Below, piece by piece: positions 56,701-64,000 of a DNA stretch of 64,000 nt. Made by a program: the position numbers and the translations under genes. How positions within the stretch are numbered: the first letter of the stretch is position 1; each line of letters begins with the position of its first letter. Source of the DNA: an uncultured Oligoflexia bacterium. Lineage in GTDB: Bacteria > Bdellovibrionota > Bacteriovoracia > Bacteriovoracales > Bacteriovoracaceae. A model generated the notes under the pieces. It did no database searches and was not told the origin of the DNA. It was given only the letters and a program-made list of their open reading frames with translations. Location of the stretch: assembly GCA_913058265.1 (NCBI GenBank), contig CAJXPQ010000009.1, forward strand, positions 1-64,000. The letters run 5' to 3'.

Positions 56701-57569
56701 GCACCTACAAGTTGAGAAGCATCACAGGCTTCCTGATTAAGATAGATATCTAATTTACCGTCTCCTTGATTTGGAGTTGCTGAAGCAGAAGAGTCTGCAA
56801 GACTTTTTGTAAACGATTCTTGAAATATATAAGTATTTTTACCAACAGTACAACTTGTATCTGTGAAAGTCTCTATCTGGTAACCTATAGCAAAATTACT
56901 ACTCCCAAAGGGTAGGCTAACCATAGAGTCCTTAGCACCAAGCGAGAAGGTGCCAAAGCAAGTACTAGTTAGTCCTGGAGTGACAGATCCATCAAGGCCA
57001 AGTTCTAGTATGCTTATCTTAACACTGTCGGCATTTCCAGTTATAATATCATCAGAAGGCTCACAAGCAATGCCTTCTGGAATAGTTCCAAGCTCTTCTA
57101 TATATCTTTTTACTCCCAAGCAAGAATTAAATCTCAATTGCTTGAAGTTTGTATCAACATCAAGCTCATTACCAAAAATGGCATTCGCGCATTTTGCATT
57201 TGATGTATTCATAACGAGGTCAAAGTCGCCGCCGTTAAGGTTCGCTGATTGGATAACATCACACTTAACTTTATTGATTGAAGAAGCTTCTAGAAGTCCT
57301 GCAGCTTCAGTCCAGCCAATTGCAGCGAAGTTCCATGTTCCATTTGGAATTGAAATCTCATCGCTGTCAGAGGAATTTATTACTTTCGAGAATTTATCGC
57401 CGTTTGTGCTATTTCCAAATACAACAAGGCCGCCAGGAAAATTTGCAGAGCCAGTAACGGCCGCTATAGAGACCTTAAGCTTAGATTCTCCAGGCTGTGA
57501 TCCACAACCAACCAAAAAAGAGGTTAGTGCTAATAGTAATATAAATGAGTATTTTTGATTCATTTTCAT
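53796..57569 (-). CDS. Giant GLUG-repeat surface lipoprotein
   Basis: 1257 residues. The lipoprotein signal has lipobox FLVGC (Cys22). A beta-rich N-terminal region with cysteines runs to about residue 330. About 900 residues follow in which I count roughly 14 copies of a GLUG-type motif (GGLIGYV, GGIVGSL, GGIAGFV, GGAVGKV, GGIVGEV, GGLVGYI, GGLLGAI and others), each separated by turn-rich beta-helix-like segments. GLUG motifs occur in large bacterial surface proteins and adhesins. It is probably displayed on the outer membrane and used in contact with other cells or surfaces (inference). Internal repeats make it prone to recombination. Confidence 0.85.
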   Translation of the reverse strand: MKMNQKYSFILLLALTSFLVGCGSQPGESKLKVSIAAVTGSANFPGGLVVFGNSTNGDKFSKVINSSDSDEISIPNGTWNFAAIGWTEAAGLLEASSINKVKCDVIQSANLNGGDFDLVMNTSNAKCANAIFGNELDVDTNFKQLRFNSCLGVKRYIEELGTIPEGIACEPSDDIITGNADSVKISILELGLDGSVTPGLTSTCFGTFSLGAKDSMVSLPFGSSNFAIGYQIETFTDTSCTVGKNTYIFQESFTKSLADSSASATPNQGDGKLDIYLNQEACDASQLVGAMGAGTTGGPYMVCTNTQFHNIGDGSPHEEDAVYIIGKDIDFGGSNTTILTPFRGEIDGGNFTLKNGDSPLFAVINNNSTDEVRIHDMNIENFDLSMTTTAVNDSFGILANFVLELGTGPRIEIQDITIDADSSVVVTGTDSTISVGGLIGYVNFSSAISGEDVYIRKITSFASVTSTVTTNTSNSTGGLIGKMAGSSASNNAIELCSVGFDTTDPGSFGSDRVSISGLNNVGGIVGSLVTSAEIREKVYAVTSISDSPSNVGGIAGFVSSANISDAKSDLDFNPKPVTATSNVGGAVGKVDDATSVKIDGVNTSIIITDANTASGTFVNSLGGIVGEVSSGGFSNLEIMNSKAYINTYVSGTKHGGIIGNHVPTSAGGVSLNISSSTVSGVIALDSSIVANASDNYRGGIAGNTQHLNANRMIVDNLAITGFEYLGGAYGYADGLGHKLEESYISADVTSEKTASPYRAGGIVGASGANIPTGAFHTIYAKVSLDFPQNTGVDCSTDVCGLIVGDQQANTLTLYFNAIMMDLPGTPITDGDATDPTVVYCYGGSCSQTVATGEINNLFTDPTNSGDCTTLVAVGAFVFDSTCQLAFENAWFSLGHNGSNYLAGNLLDPFPISSEADWNSIGNDSLLVSKSYELKNNITFTSAVTPIGTNDTSITDAFFSGDIIPNGFKLFNIQENSGAVNASGVFAIIGRGAQIGQRGAPLIIEGFNLDCGTQKCGFIGQVYDDRAHIYVQIKNADINSNGFANVGGLVGYIDNGSTAYIEHSGFEGKILGAAASGSQGGLLGAISGGGSTIKIESSYANFSKIEGSGGNIGGLIGFVSGAIGNVEIEDSYVLIDPTELNAADDLPNSSTSGGLVGGQSFTGATIKNSFVDGLVADLDSFVVPISSLGGTITSGSTFYLGSATGGAVATPHAGGLTYSTLATNPNFKYDNGPGGSGFTKDASGKTVLSWQVYGFEYY

Positions 57570-57753
57570 AATTCCCTAACAACATATCGGACAGAGCCTC
57601 TGTTTCAGTTAATATTATAGTCGAGTAAAATATCGATTATTCGTAAGGGAGTACTATGTTACCGATTTTAAAGACTTATTAAGTAAAACTGAATTCTTAT
57701 GGAGCAAGTAGAAAATTTACTATATTAGCGATTTGTCTGGTTTAGTGGGCAGT

Positions 57754-58491
57754 TTAGAGAATTGGCTTAAGCTTTATCTGTTCAAGCATACTAGTAATAT
57801 GTTTTTGAATGCCTGCTTGATTAACAGATCCGTAAATAGAGTGTTCTTTATCTGTTATGGTTAAGATTATTTCCTTTTTTTCATCTTTTGTTTTGTTTAA
57901 TGAATCATCAAAGGAAAGAACTTTAATATTGATAAGGCAAGTGACTATCAGATCCTTCTCATCCATTTTAAATTGCAAAATCATCTTTTGAATTTTAGCC
58001 CATTCTTTTGTTGCGGGTGGAGATACTTGTGCTTCAATATAACCTTTTTTATTTTTTAGCGCCTTAAATTTAAATCTGTAAAAAGTTTCAAAAACTTCTA
58101 TAAAAGAACTGAAAACTTTAAAAGGTATGATTTTAAGTTCTATAAGCCCGCAGCTAAGTGGGTCCTCAATATCTCCAGTTAGAATCTGTAGTGAACCAGT
58201 GCTATCAGTTATAGGAGAGTTGATATCTAGTGTGAAGTTGAACCCCAAAGAACTTTGCCCTTCGGCCATGAGCATACTCTCTATGAGTCTAATACCTGTG
58301 GCATCTTTAGCTTTGAGCTTTTTAGATTGGCAGTAGCATAAGTGTACCCCATGCTTTGTGAGATCATCTGTGGCGTCCTTTGATGTATTGGTAATGGTAA
58401 GGTCACCTTTAACTGAAGAGCCTTGCTCCCAGGCGTCACCTTGTATATTTAGGGTATAGTTTAATGGCTTATTAAAGAATTGTGCTTTCAT
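57754..58491 (-). CDS. Arrestin/Spo0M-like beta-sandwich protein (tentative)
   Basis: 245 residues, cytoplasmic, no signal. The first 150 residues look like an arrestin-type sandwich, with a pattern AWEQGSSVKGDLTITNTS and later FFETFYRFKFKALKNKKGYIEA-like strands. A Spo0M-related protein is the best guess. The last third is helical. It is a single gene with 184 bases of non-coding DNA to its left, where I see nothing notable. Confidence 0.45.
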   Translation of the reverse strand: MKAQFFNKPLNYTLNIQGDAWEQGSSVKGDLTITNTSKDATDDLTKHGVHLCYCQSKKLKAKDATGIRLIESMLMAEGQSSLGFNFTLDINSPITDSTGSLQILTGDIEDPLSCGLIELKIIPFKVFSSFIEVFETFYRFKFKALKNKKGYIEAQVSPPATKEWAKIQKMILQFKMDEKDLIVTCLINIKVLSFDDSLNKTKDEKKEIILTITDKEHSIYGSVNQAGIQKHITSMLEQIKLKPIL

Positions 58492-58590
58492 TATTAGATA
58501 ATAAGGATTGAAGTCATATATGTAAATAGTCTTTACACGTCTATAATTGTTTCAATTTAACACGTTACAGGCCTCGTTTGAGGCAATCCT

Positions 58591-59151
58591 ATGAAGATGA
58601 AAATAATACTTCCTACAGTCCTGATCTCTTTAAGTCTCTCTATATCAGCTTTTGCATGTAGAACTGATCGAGTTGTAATTGCGAACACAACAAGCTTTGG
58701 ATTTTCATTCGGTGGTGGGGACTCTAGCTTTACTGGTGAGATGGTACGAAGAGTTGAAGTACCACTTAGTGTAGATAATAAGCAAGGTTGCATGACGCAA
58801 ATATCAAGCCTTGACTTTGAAGCGCAAACTTCAAAAGGTGGAACCTTTGCTGGCAAATTTAATATTCATTTACCTAAGACAACTTTTAAAAAAGTAAAAG
58901 GCCATACAGAAACTTATATATTGTTTAATGAAGAATCTAGTAGTGACCGGGATAAACTCTCCAGGCTTCAAATCTCTCCGGCCACTGCAACATGTGTTGG
59001 TAATACTGTAGTCTCTTTAGAATCCTTTGAGGGAGACCTATCAAATGCTAAAGACCTTCATGACTACAATCAAAGCTTAAACATATCCTACCTCATAATG
59101 ACCGGCTCAGCTGCCGCCAAGCTTAGAAGCTGCATTTTTGGACCAAATTGA
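58591..59151 (+). CDS. Secreted protein, unknown
   Basis: 186 residues with a signal peptide (MKMKIILPTVLISLSLSISA, cleavage before FACR or CRTD). The mature part has about four cysteines and strand-rich segments such as NTTSFGFSFGGGDSSFTGEM. No family recognised. Its end overlaps a second short frame. Confidence 0.65.
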   Translation: MKMKIILPTVLISLSLSISAFACRTDRVVIANTTSFGFSFGGGDSSFTGEMVRRVEVPLSVDNKQGCMTQISSLDFEAQTSKGGTFAGKFNIHLPKTTFKKVKGHTETYILFNEESSSDRDKLSRLQISPATATCVGNTVVSLESFEGDLSNAKDLHDYNQSLNISYLIMTGSAAAKLRSCIFGPN

Positions 59152-59416
59152 GAATATACCCAATTATTCACTTTATGACATAGAGGAAGATCATCAAGTA
59201 AGTCGACCCAATATTTATCTAGCCAGTAGTCTTTCTATGGGAGCGATTGATTTAAACACAGAGTATTCTACAAAAATAACAACAGATCTTATTTGTAGCG
59301 ATAAATTTAAAGAACTCATGAAAGTATATCACTCAGATAATATTGCTTCTCAAAAGTCTAAATTATCACTTAAAAAGATCAAGCATTCTCGCAATAAAAT
59401 CAAGCTGTCTTGGTAA
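59138..59416 (+). CDS. Possible short protein overlapping the previous gene
   Basis: A 92-residue frame opened by TTG 59138, with lysine-rich C terminus (KLSLKKIKHSRNKIKLSW). No Shine-Dalgarno, and the start lies 14 bases inside the previous gene. It may be a decayed gene fragment or a shifted continuation of the neighbour. Codon composition by eye does not rule out coding. Confidence 0.3.
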   Translation: MDQIENIPNYSLYDIEEDHQVSRPNIYLASSLSMGAIDLNTEYSTKITTDLICSDKFKELMKVYHSDNIASQKSKLSLKKIKHSRNKIKLSW

Positions 59417-59598
59417 TCTGTTAGAGTTTTTTGAGCTATTCTAATCCAGAGTTTTGGCAGGAATTTAAAAGATCAATTAATGGGGACGAGAGTACGCAAT
59501 AAGAAATATATAATCAGTAGTTAGGTTTTTATTTTGAATTGAAATATCAGTTTTTTAAGATAAATATATTCAAAACTAGTTACAAGAGAGGAGAGTAT

Positions 59599-60156
59599 AT
59601 GTTGCTTGATAGATTTAGATCATTGAGCTTTGGACTTAAAACAATCTTTTTAATAGAAATGTTTTTTTCTATTTATGGTTCATACGCTATAACTTTATCA
59701 CTTCTCGAACTTGACTGGTTTGGCACTTTACATAATTTACTCCCTGTATCTTCAATTGTACTTGTTATTCTGATGCTAAGACATGTTAGCTGGACATGGA
59801 TTTTTGGCGTTATTCATAATATACTTACCTTGTTAACACTTTATATCTTTAGACTCGATGTTAATGAAAAGGCTCAAGAAACAATTTCTAGCTTAAGATC
59901 GCAAGGGATTGATTTATCAGGAATATTCATAAGTAATTACTTAGAGTATGTGACAGATATTTTTATATCATTAAACATATTGATAGCTGTGTTTTCGTTC
60001 ATTTGTATTCTTCTCTTCATTAAAAGTAAGAGTTTTTTTGAAGGCAAACCTGTAATTCTGAGGAGTAATCTTCTCTCATATTTTTTTAAAATATTTGCCT
60101 TAAGCCTTCTTGCATTGGTCAGCTTAGTAAGTTATTTTTGGTTTAAACTTCAGTAG
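59599..60156 (+). CDS. Four-helix integral membrane protein, unknown
   Basis: About 185 residues from ATG 59599, which follows a strong GAGGAGAG; an upstream TTG frame start at 59539 is rejected. Four membrane segments (about 14-34, 42-62, 70-85, 120-145) and a fifth near the C terminus (about 160-180) are seen. No family recognised. The 202-residue membrane protein encoded at 61949 has a similar layout, though I could not establish homology by eye. Confidence 0.6.
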   Translation: MLLDRFRSLSFGLKTIFLIEMFFSIYGSYAITLSLLELDWFGTLHNLLPVSSIVLVILMLRHVSWTWIFGVIHNILTLLTLYIFRLDVNEKAQETISSLRSQGIDLSGIFISNYLEYVTDIFISLNILIAVFSFICILLFIKSKSFFEGKPVILRSNLLSYFFKIFALSLLALVSLVSYFWFKLQ

Positions 60157-60196
60157 GCGATGAGAGGTTGCAAGCACTGTTAAGGACGTAATACCA

Positions 60197-60706
60197 ATGA
60201 ATGAGCCCAATGTTAAGATTAATTTAAAAGGAAATGGTTGCTTGAAGACTTTTCTCTTTTTGTTCTTTTTGCTTTTTTATGGCAGCGGTACGAATATTAA
60301 TGAGTTCACAATATGTGATGATATGAAAAAACATGTAGTTGATATGAATGTATTGAAAGACTATAAAGTTATCTATTTTTATGAGAATGGTTACGGCCAC
60401 TTAGATCCAAGAGATTATGGTAATGGCTACTACGGGAGACTTGTCACAAGCAAGAGAAACACTGAGCATGATGCTTTGTCTGGAGAGTGGTTATTATTAA
60501 ATAAGTATTATCAAACTGAGCCTCGATTTGTGAGTACTGGTTTTGCCTCTGACCATTTCGATATTGTACTTCAGCAAAATGATATGCTTGTCTTTTTAAG
60601 TTCAACTCACTTATCTAAAATATTTAACATTAAGAGTCCTTTGTCATCTGAGGACCCTGGCAAGCTACTTAGAGAGAAGTTCTGTGTAAACAGGAAATAT
60701 AACTAG
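60197..60706 (+). CDS. Single-span or exported protein, unknown
   Basis: 169 residues: a basic N terminus, one hydrophobic segment (CLKTFLFLFFLLFYGSG, about 15-31) and a polar domain containing NGYGHLDPRDYGNGYYGRL. Cysteines near residues 41 and 164. The segment may be an anchor because the N-terminal part is long for a signal peptide. No family recognised. Confidence 0.55.
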   Translation: MNEPNVKINLKGNGCLKTFLFLFFLLFYGSGTNINEFTICDDMKKHVVDMNVLKDYKVIYFYENGYGHLDPRDYGNGYYGRLVTSKRNTEHDALSGEWLLLNKYYQTEPRFVSTGFASDHFDIVLQQNDMLVFLSSTHLSKIFNIKSPLSSEDPGKLLREKFCVNRKYN

Positions 60707-60753
60707 CTATACAGTGTGCGCGACAAGAAATTGCTTACAAGGACTTTTTGATA

Positions 60754-61908
60754 CTAAATTAAACAAAGTTCTATAAAAAATGGAGACTTTAAATCTTTTG
60801 AATCTTTTGAATCTTTTGAATCTTTAGAGATATTAAATTTTGTGCTTTCAACTGTGAATAAATGTGCTTTTGTATTCAATGTAAAAAAATGATTGAATCC
60901 ATTATTCCACCTTATACCTTTATAGCTCGGAGGCACAACGCTTAGACAATGAAAATTCTTTACATAACCTTTAGTGAAAATATTCGAAATTAAAATGTTA
61001 AGGACATGATTTACATCTTTATCCGATAGTGTTGAAGATAGTGTAAGTGATGTTAGATGCAATGGTCTTAATTCTTCTTTTAGTTGTGGCGCTTCTTTTC
61101 TAAAGCATTTAATTATTGAGTAGTAAGTTTTTTGTAATGGCGAAAGATTTGGTATGATTATTTTTTTTAAATGATCAATTGATTGTAACTTTGTATACGC
61201 GACAATCTTAGAGTTCTTAATAACAACAACTTCCTTGCTGAAATTTGCTGCATTCCAATTGGCCTTACGATACATGTACTCTTTAGGGTAGTTAAGCCCT
61301 AAGTTTAATTTAGAGTGCTCATGATTCAAAAAATTTACTAATTCACTCTCATTAAATATAGTAGTCATTTTGATGTCAGGACTGACCTCTGTCCCTGAGA
61401 AATTGAATATATTGACCATATTGTATGATGCTCTTAAGTTATATGTGAACTCATTGCTGGGGTTATTTAGGGACGAGATTGCTCTTTTGTTCTGATCAAG
61501 GATATATGTATAACAAAGGGATACATCGCAAAATTCATCAATATTATTTAAGTTATCAATGAAGTCACGGTAATAATTTTTCCAGATTGCACTTGCTCTT
61601 TTTGTTGAAATACGTAAATCAGAAAGTAAGCATACCTTAACACATTTTCCCTCTAAGAAACGTTCATGTTTATTAATTACTGCTATACCTTCAATCTTCT
61701 GATCAGATGGAGAGCGAAGAAGTAAGACATAGACATCTGACAATTCCTGCTCGTAAAAGCTAAAAAAATTTGGTTTTCTATCGTAATATATACTATTACC
61801 ACTATTCTCCATCTTGGACTGACTATAAAAAGTTAGGATGCTTTTATTATCTCTTGATGAGGCTATGCTTATATCTTTAAAGTCTTTGATGAAGTTTGTA
61901 AGTTTCAT
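60754..61908 (-). CDS. GNAT-like acyltransferase-fold protein with SKD repeats
   Basis: 384 residues, cytoplasmic. Strand-helix patterns such as VYVLLLRSPSDQKIEGIAVI and GKCVKVCLLSDLRIS recall large, divergent GNAT-fold proteins. The identification is weak, since no clear acetyl-CoA loop is seen. Near the C terminus a DSKDSKDSKD stretch is encoded by a tandem 9-base repeat. It stands alone and is divergent from the membrane-protein gene at 61949. Confidence 0.45.
   Translation of the reverse strand: MKLTNFIKDFKDISIASSRDNKSILTFYSQSKMENSGNSIYYDRKPNFFSFYEQELSDVYVLLLRSPSDQKIEGIAVINKHERFLEGKCVKVCLLSDLRISTKRASAIWKNYYRDFIDNLNNIDEFCDVSLCYTYILDQNKRAISSLNNPSNEFTYNLRASYNMVNIFNFSGTEVSPDIKMTTIFNESELVNFLNHEHSKLNLGLNYPKEYMYRKANWNAANFSKEVVVIKNSKIVAYTKLQSIDHLKKIIIPNLSPLQKTYYSIIKCFRKEAPQLKEELRPLHLTSLTLSSTLSDKDVNHVLNILISNIFTKGYVKNFHCLSVVPPSYKGIRWNNGFNHFFTLNTKAHLFTVESTKFNISKDSKDSKDSKDLKSPFFIELCLI
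60792..60827. repeat. Four tandem 9-base repeats (AATCTTTTG)
   Basis: Three exact copies plus one final variant (AATCTTTAG) within the GNAT-like gene. Read on the minus strand they encode SKD units. The unit is a multiple of three, so copy-number change alters length and not frame. Confidence 0.85.
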
Positions 61909-61948
61909 TTGAATATTATAAGGTATTATATTGCAGAGGAGTAGTACA

Positions 61949-62557
61949 ATGTTTACAGTTTCTTTTTTTTATATCTTATTAATTAATCTGGTTTGTGTAC
62001 TACTAACTTCATCCGTTTTTTTCTTTTTGCAGAATAGTAGGAACGAAGTAGGTGGTAAGATATCCGCTGTTAAGTCAATTTGGTTGTTTTTTGTTATTTA
62101 TTACTGGTTTTTGTTACCATTCTTTTTCTTTTTCATTAACTTTGATAATTATCAAACCTACATTCTTATTATTTCACTTCACCTTGTATCAATGTGGATC
62201 AGAGGAATTATAGAACTTGTCATGATTTACAAATTTTATAATTGGTCTCCACTGTACGGTATAACACATACATTTGTTCACTTCTTAGGTATCTTACTTT
62301 ACGTGGCAGTTAATTTTCTCTCACTTAGCAAATGGCCAATTGAATATTCACTCTATCTATTCATATTACTGGTAACACTTATATGTGAAGTGTGTTTTGC
62401 TAAATCCTTCTGGGGCATAAGAGGGGACTCAGTTAACACAAAGAAAATTTACTTTGCTAGTGATGATCCAAAGTGGACCAAGATTAATAGATTAACATTC
62501 AATGTTCTCTTATTCCTTAAAGGGTCATATCTATTTATGATGTTTTTATCTTTTTAG
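61949..62557 (+). CDS. Integral membrane protein, unknown
   Basis: About 202 residues from ATG 61949, which has AGAGGAG seven bases upstream. Five or six membrane helices, many aromatic residues, and a hydrophilic loop near residue 165 (KSFWGIRGDSVNTKKIY). No family recognised. Its end overlaps the convergent NTF2-like gene by 23 bases. Confidence 0.6.
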   Translation: MFTVSFFYILLINLVCVLLTSSVFFFLQNSRNEVGGKISAVKSIWLFFVIYYWFLLPFFFFFINFDNYQTYILIISLHLVSMWIRGIIELVMIYKFYNWSPLYGITHTFVHFLGILLYVAVNFLSLSKWPIEYSLYLFILLVTLICEVCFAKSFWGIRGDSVNTKKIYFASDDPKWTKINRLTFNVLLFLKGSYLFMMFLSF

Positions 62558-63167
62558 ATTTATTTTTAGAAATAAATAAACCTAAAAAAACTCCAAAAAT
62601 AAATGCTATAATAATAAATATAATTGCATATCTTTTCGCATTATTAACTAAAGGGTTGTCAAACAAGTCCGTAGACGAGTGAAGGTTAATTATCTGCCAT
62701 TTCCCATTGTTTTTTAATAGTGTGGTAGACCATCTTCCAGGTACATGGATTTCATTCCCATCAGTCATTATGAAGCTATCATTTGATTGTCCAAAGGAGA
62801 TCCCAACCTCTCCCTCGTAAAGCCTAGTTAATTCATCTACCTGTATGCCACTTTTAAAACTTTCTACAACTTTGGTTCCACCGGACGTTTTCTCTTTCAA
62901 GTAACGAATAATTTCTTTCGTACCCTTGCTTGTAGTAGCATCAGGCCATGTAACAATAGCATCTTCATGGAAGTCATCACTTAAGTTATCTAAGTCCCAA
63001 TTATCAACTTTTACTACTATGCTTTTGAAGAGCTTCCGAAGTTCAGAGTGTCTTTTATCTTCATCTATTTCTACCGAGGGAGAAGAGCTTAGACTAATGC
63101 TAACTTCATCATTCGAGATACTTTGAAATGAAAATAGAATACATATAATAATAAGTTTGAATTTCAT
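62535..63167 (-). CDS. Exported NTF2/SnoaL-like protein with C-terminal membrane anchor
   Basis: 210 residues. There is a signal peptide (about 1-17). An NTF2-like domain (about 40-165) has the typical pattern WDLDNLSDDFHEDAIVTWPD and WSTTLLKNNGKWQIINLHSS. A C-terminal transmembrane helix (about 180-200) is followed by lysines, giving a cytoplasmic stop-transfer. NTF2-like folds include SnoaL cyclases and ring-hydroxylase beta subunits. It overlaps the Rieske oxygenase gene by four bases, which suggests a joint function. Confidence 0.7.
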   Translation of the reverse strand: MKFKLIIICILFSFQSISNDEVSISLSSSPSVEIDEDKRHSELRKLFKSIVVKVDNWDLDNLSDDFHEDAIVTWPDATTSKGTKEIIRYLKEKTSGGTKVVESFKSGIQVDELTRLYEGEVGISFGQSNDSFIMTDGNEIHVPGRWSTTLLKNNGKWQIINLHSSTDLFDNPLVNNAKRYAIIFIIIAFIFGVFLGLFISKNKSKKIKTS

Positions 63168-64000
63168 GAATTATCCTTTGATTGTTTAATTTTAAAACCT
63201 TCATGGCCTTGAAGCCACTTGAAATATTCAATAATTGGAGTATCCTCAGTGTAGGTAGTCCCTAGATTGAAGTGTGTTCCGTGAAGTGTTCGAGCTTCTT
63301 CTTCTAAATATTTATATGTAAAGTGTCTTCTAACGGCCATGATTAATGGTTGAAATAGAGATTTAATTTTATTTGTTTTCTTACTGAAAACAATACCACT
63401 TAGTTTGCAGTTATTGTCATCTAGTGGTGTTGAGTTAAGAATAAAATACGATGTAACACCGTTACTAAACTTGCCGTTTAATAAAAATAGATTCGCCCCA
63501 TATGTATCAATAGTCATATTTATTTCTTTTCCTGCAACCAATTGTATCAGCTTCTCTCTCAAGGAGGTTCCTATTACTTTTGCTGTATATGTATTTGCTC
63601 TTTGGTATGGCATTTTGGAGTTAATTGTAATATCTGATAAAAGCTCCCGTTCATGTACAGATCTAAAGTGATTAAGGTCAAAGGCATGTGATGCTAAAGT
63701 GTACCAGTTTATCTCACCTTCAAAGGAGAAAGAACTTGAAGCTGTGAATTCCTCAATAAACTCATTAATAAAAAAAGGAAAATCAAATAATGCTTCTGTA
63801 TTGTTAAAGAAAAAAATATGTCCACATATATTTTTGACAGGATAAGTCTTAATGTTTGCCCAGCTTGGAACATCTTCACTATTAGGTGTATGAACGCATA
63901 TCCCCTTATCAAACTTGAAGCCGTGATAAGGACAAGTAATAGAACTCTTTGAAATTTTTCCTTTTGAGAGGTCTGCATTCATGTGAGGACATCTTGCGTC
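63164..64000 (-). CDS. Rieske [2Fe-2S] non-heme iron oxygenase, partial
   Basis: The reading frame runs out of the window at 64000. The first ATG in view (63982) is not the true start, because the codons before it complete the Rieske motif: RCPHMNADL supplies C-x-H, and CPYHGFKF supplies C-x2-H. The mononuclear iron site is visible as DLNHFRSVH (Asp, His-x4-His). It is an oxygenase alpha subunit of the size seen in sterol-, choline- or pheophorbide-type enzymes. The N terminus and any reductase partner lie outside the window. It is followed by the NTF2-like gene. Confidence 0.88.
   Translation of the reverse strand, partial: DARCPHMNADLSKGKISKSSITCPYHGFKFDKGICVHTPNSEDVPSWANIKTYPVKNICGHIFFFNNTEALFDFPFFINEFIEEFTASSSFSFEGEINWYTLASHAFDLNHFRSVHERELLSDITINSKMPYQRANTYTAKVIGTSLREKLIQLVAGKEINMTIDTYGANLFLLNGKFSNGVTSYFILNSTPLDDNNCKLSGIVFSKKTNKIKSLFQPLIMAVRRHFTYKYLEEEARTLHGTHFNLGTTYTEDTPIIEYFKWLQGHEGFKIKQSKDNS

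Noticed and set aside
55756-57558. Long plus-strand frames inside the GLUG lipoprotein gene (55756-56211, 56950-57558)
   Set aside because: Antisense shadows of a repetitive, proline/serine-biased complement. No ribosome sites and no domain sense.
57648-57681. Mini-frame after GGGAG at 57648-57652 (ATG at 57656)
   Set aside because: It ends after eight codons and has no peptide features, so I treat the region 57570-57753 as non-coding with nothing clear in it.
1-64000. tRNA, rRNA, CRISPR arrays, insertion sequences or prophage
   Set aside because: I looked for cloverleaf-like TTCGA-type segments, repeated spacers, transposase or integrase motifs and terminal inverted repeats, and saw none. 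A covariance-model search would be decisive for small RNAs.

Overview
The window is AT-rich, very gene-dense DNA from a Gram-negative bacterium. There are many Sec signal peptides and lipoprotein lipoboxes, a TonB-like protein, beta-barrel-like proteins, a CHASE2 adenylate cyclase and a PilZ protein. Housekeeping genes (argS, hemF, suf, pan/coa, type IIA topoisomerase) sit among many small secreted proteins of unknown function. This style fits a marine Bdellovibrionota such as Bacteriovorax/Halobacteriovorax. That assignment is inference from gene style, since no rRNA is present. I saw no rRNA, tRNA, CRISPR array, insertion sequence or prophage, and no gene-free stretch longer than 300 bases.

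Layout. 7-5782: MFS transporter and glutaminase (coupled), secreted phospholipase D-family protein, OPT peptide transporter. 5845-16625: the most interesting region, two convergent, tightly coupled operons. The plus operon is ketosynthase, acyl carrier protein, CrtI/RetSat-like FAD oxidoreductase, then oleA-oleB-oleC-oleD (head-to-head olefin synthesis). The minus operon is a second CrtI/RetSat-like oxidoreductase, FabG-like reductase, FabZ-like dehydratase and FabI-like enoyl reductase. Together they look like a private type II fatty acid synthase with two polyene-type redox enzymes feeding its product to OleABCD. I infer a specialised long-chain, possibly polyunsaturated hydrocarbon. 16752-18444: two decayed genes, a frameshifted secreted repeat protein and a LysR regulator with an internal deletion.

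18437-30820: adenylate cyclase, hemF, an rrf2-sufBCDS-nfu iron-sulfur operon ending in a beta-barrel-like protein, a PilZ protein, argS. 30870-41107: small secreted proteins, a GNAT enzyme, a ParE/ParC-type topoisomerase pair with lysine-rich tails, a hydrolase, a metzincin lipoprotein read from a CTG start, a transaldolase-family enzyme, a TonB-like protein and an M28 peptidase. 41288-48933: large and small secreted proteins of unknown function plus a DAO-family oxidase with a GNAT. 48936-53190: a coenzyme A operon, DUF2520 (PanG-like)-panB-panC-coaBC-coaX. 53357-64000: a gene interrupted by an in-frame UGA, a 1257-residue GLUG-repeat lipoprotein, several unknown membrane or secreted proteins, and a Rieske oxygenase cut by the window end and coupled to a membrane-anchored NTF2-like protein.

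Most start codons were checked against Shine-Dalgarno sequences. Several were moved inward (hemF, sufD, argS, parE, the M28 peptidase and others) and one was moved outward (the metzincin).
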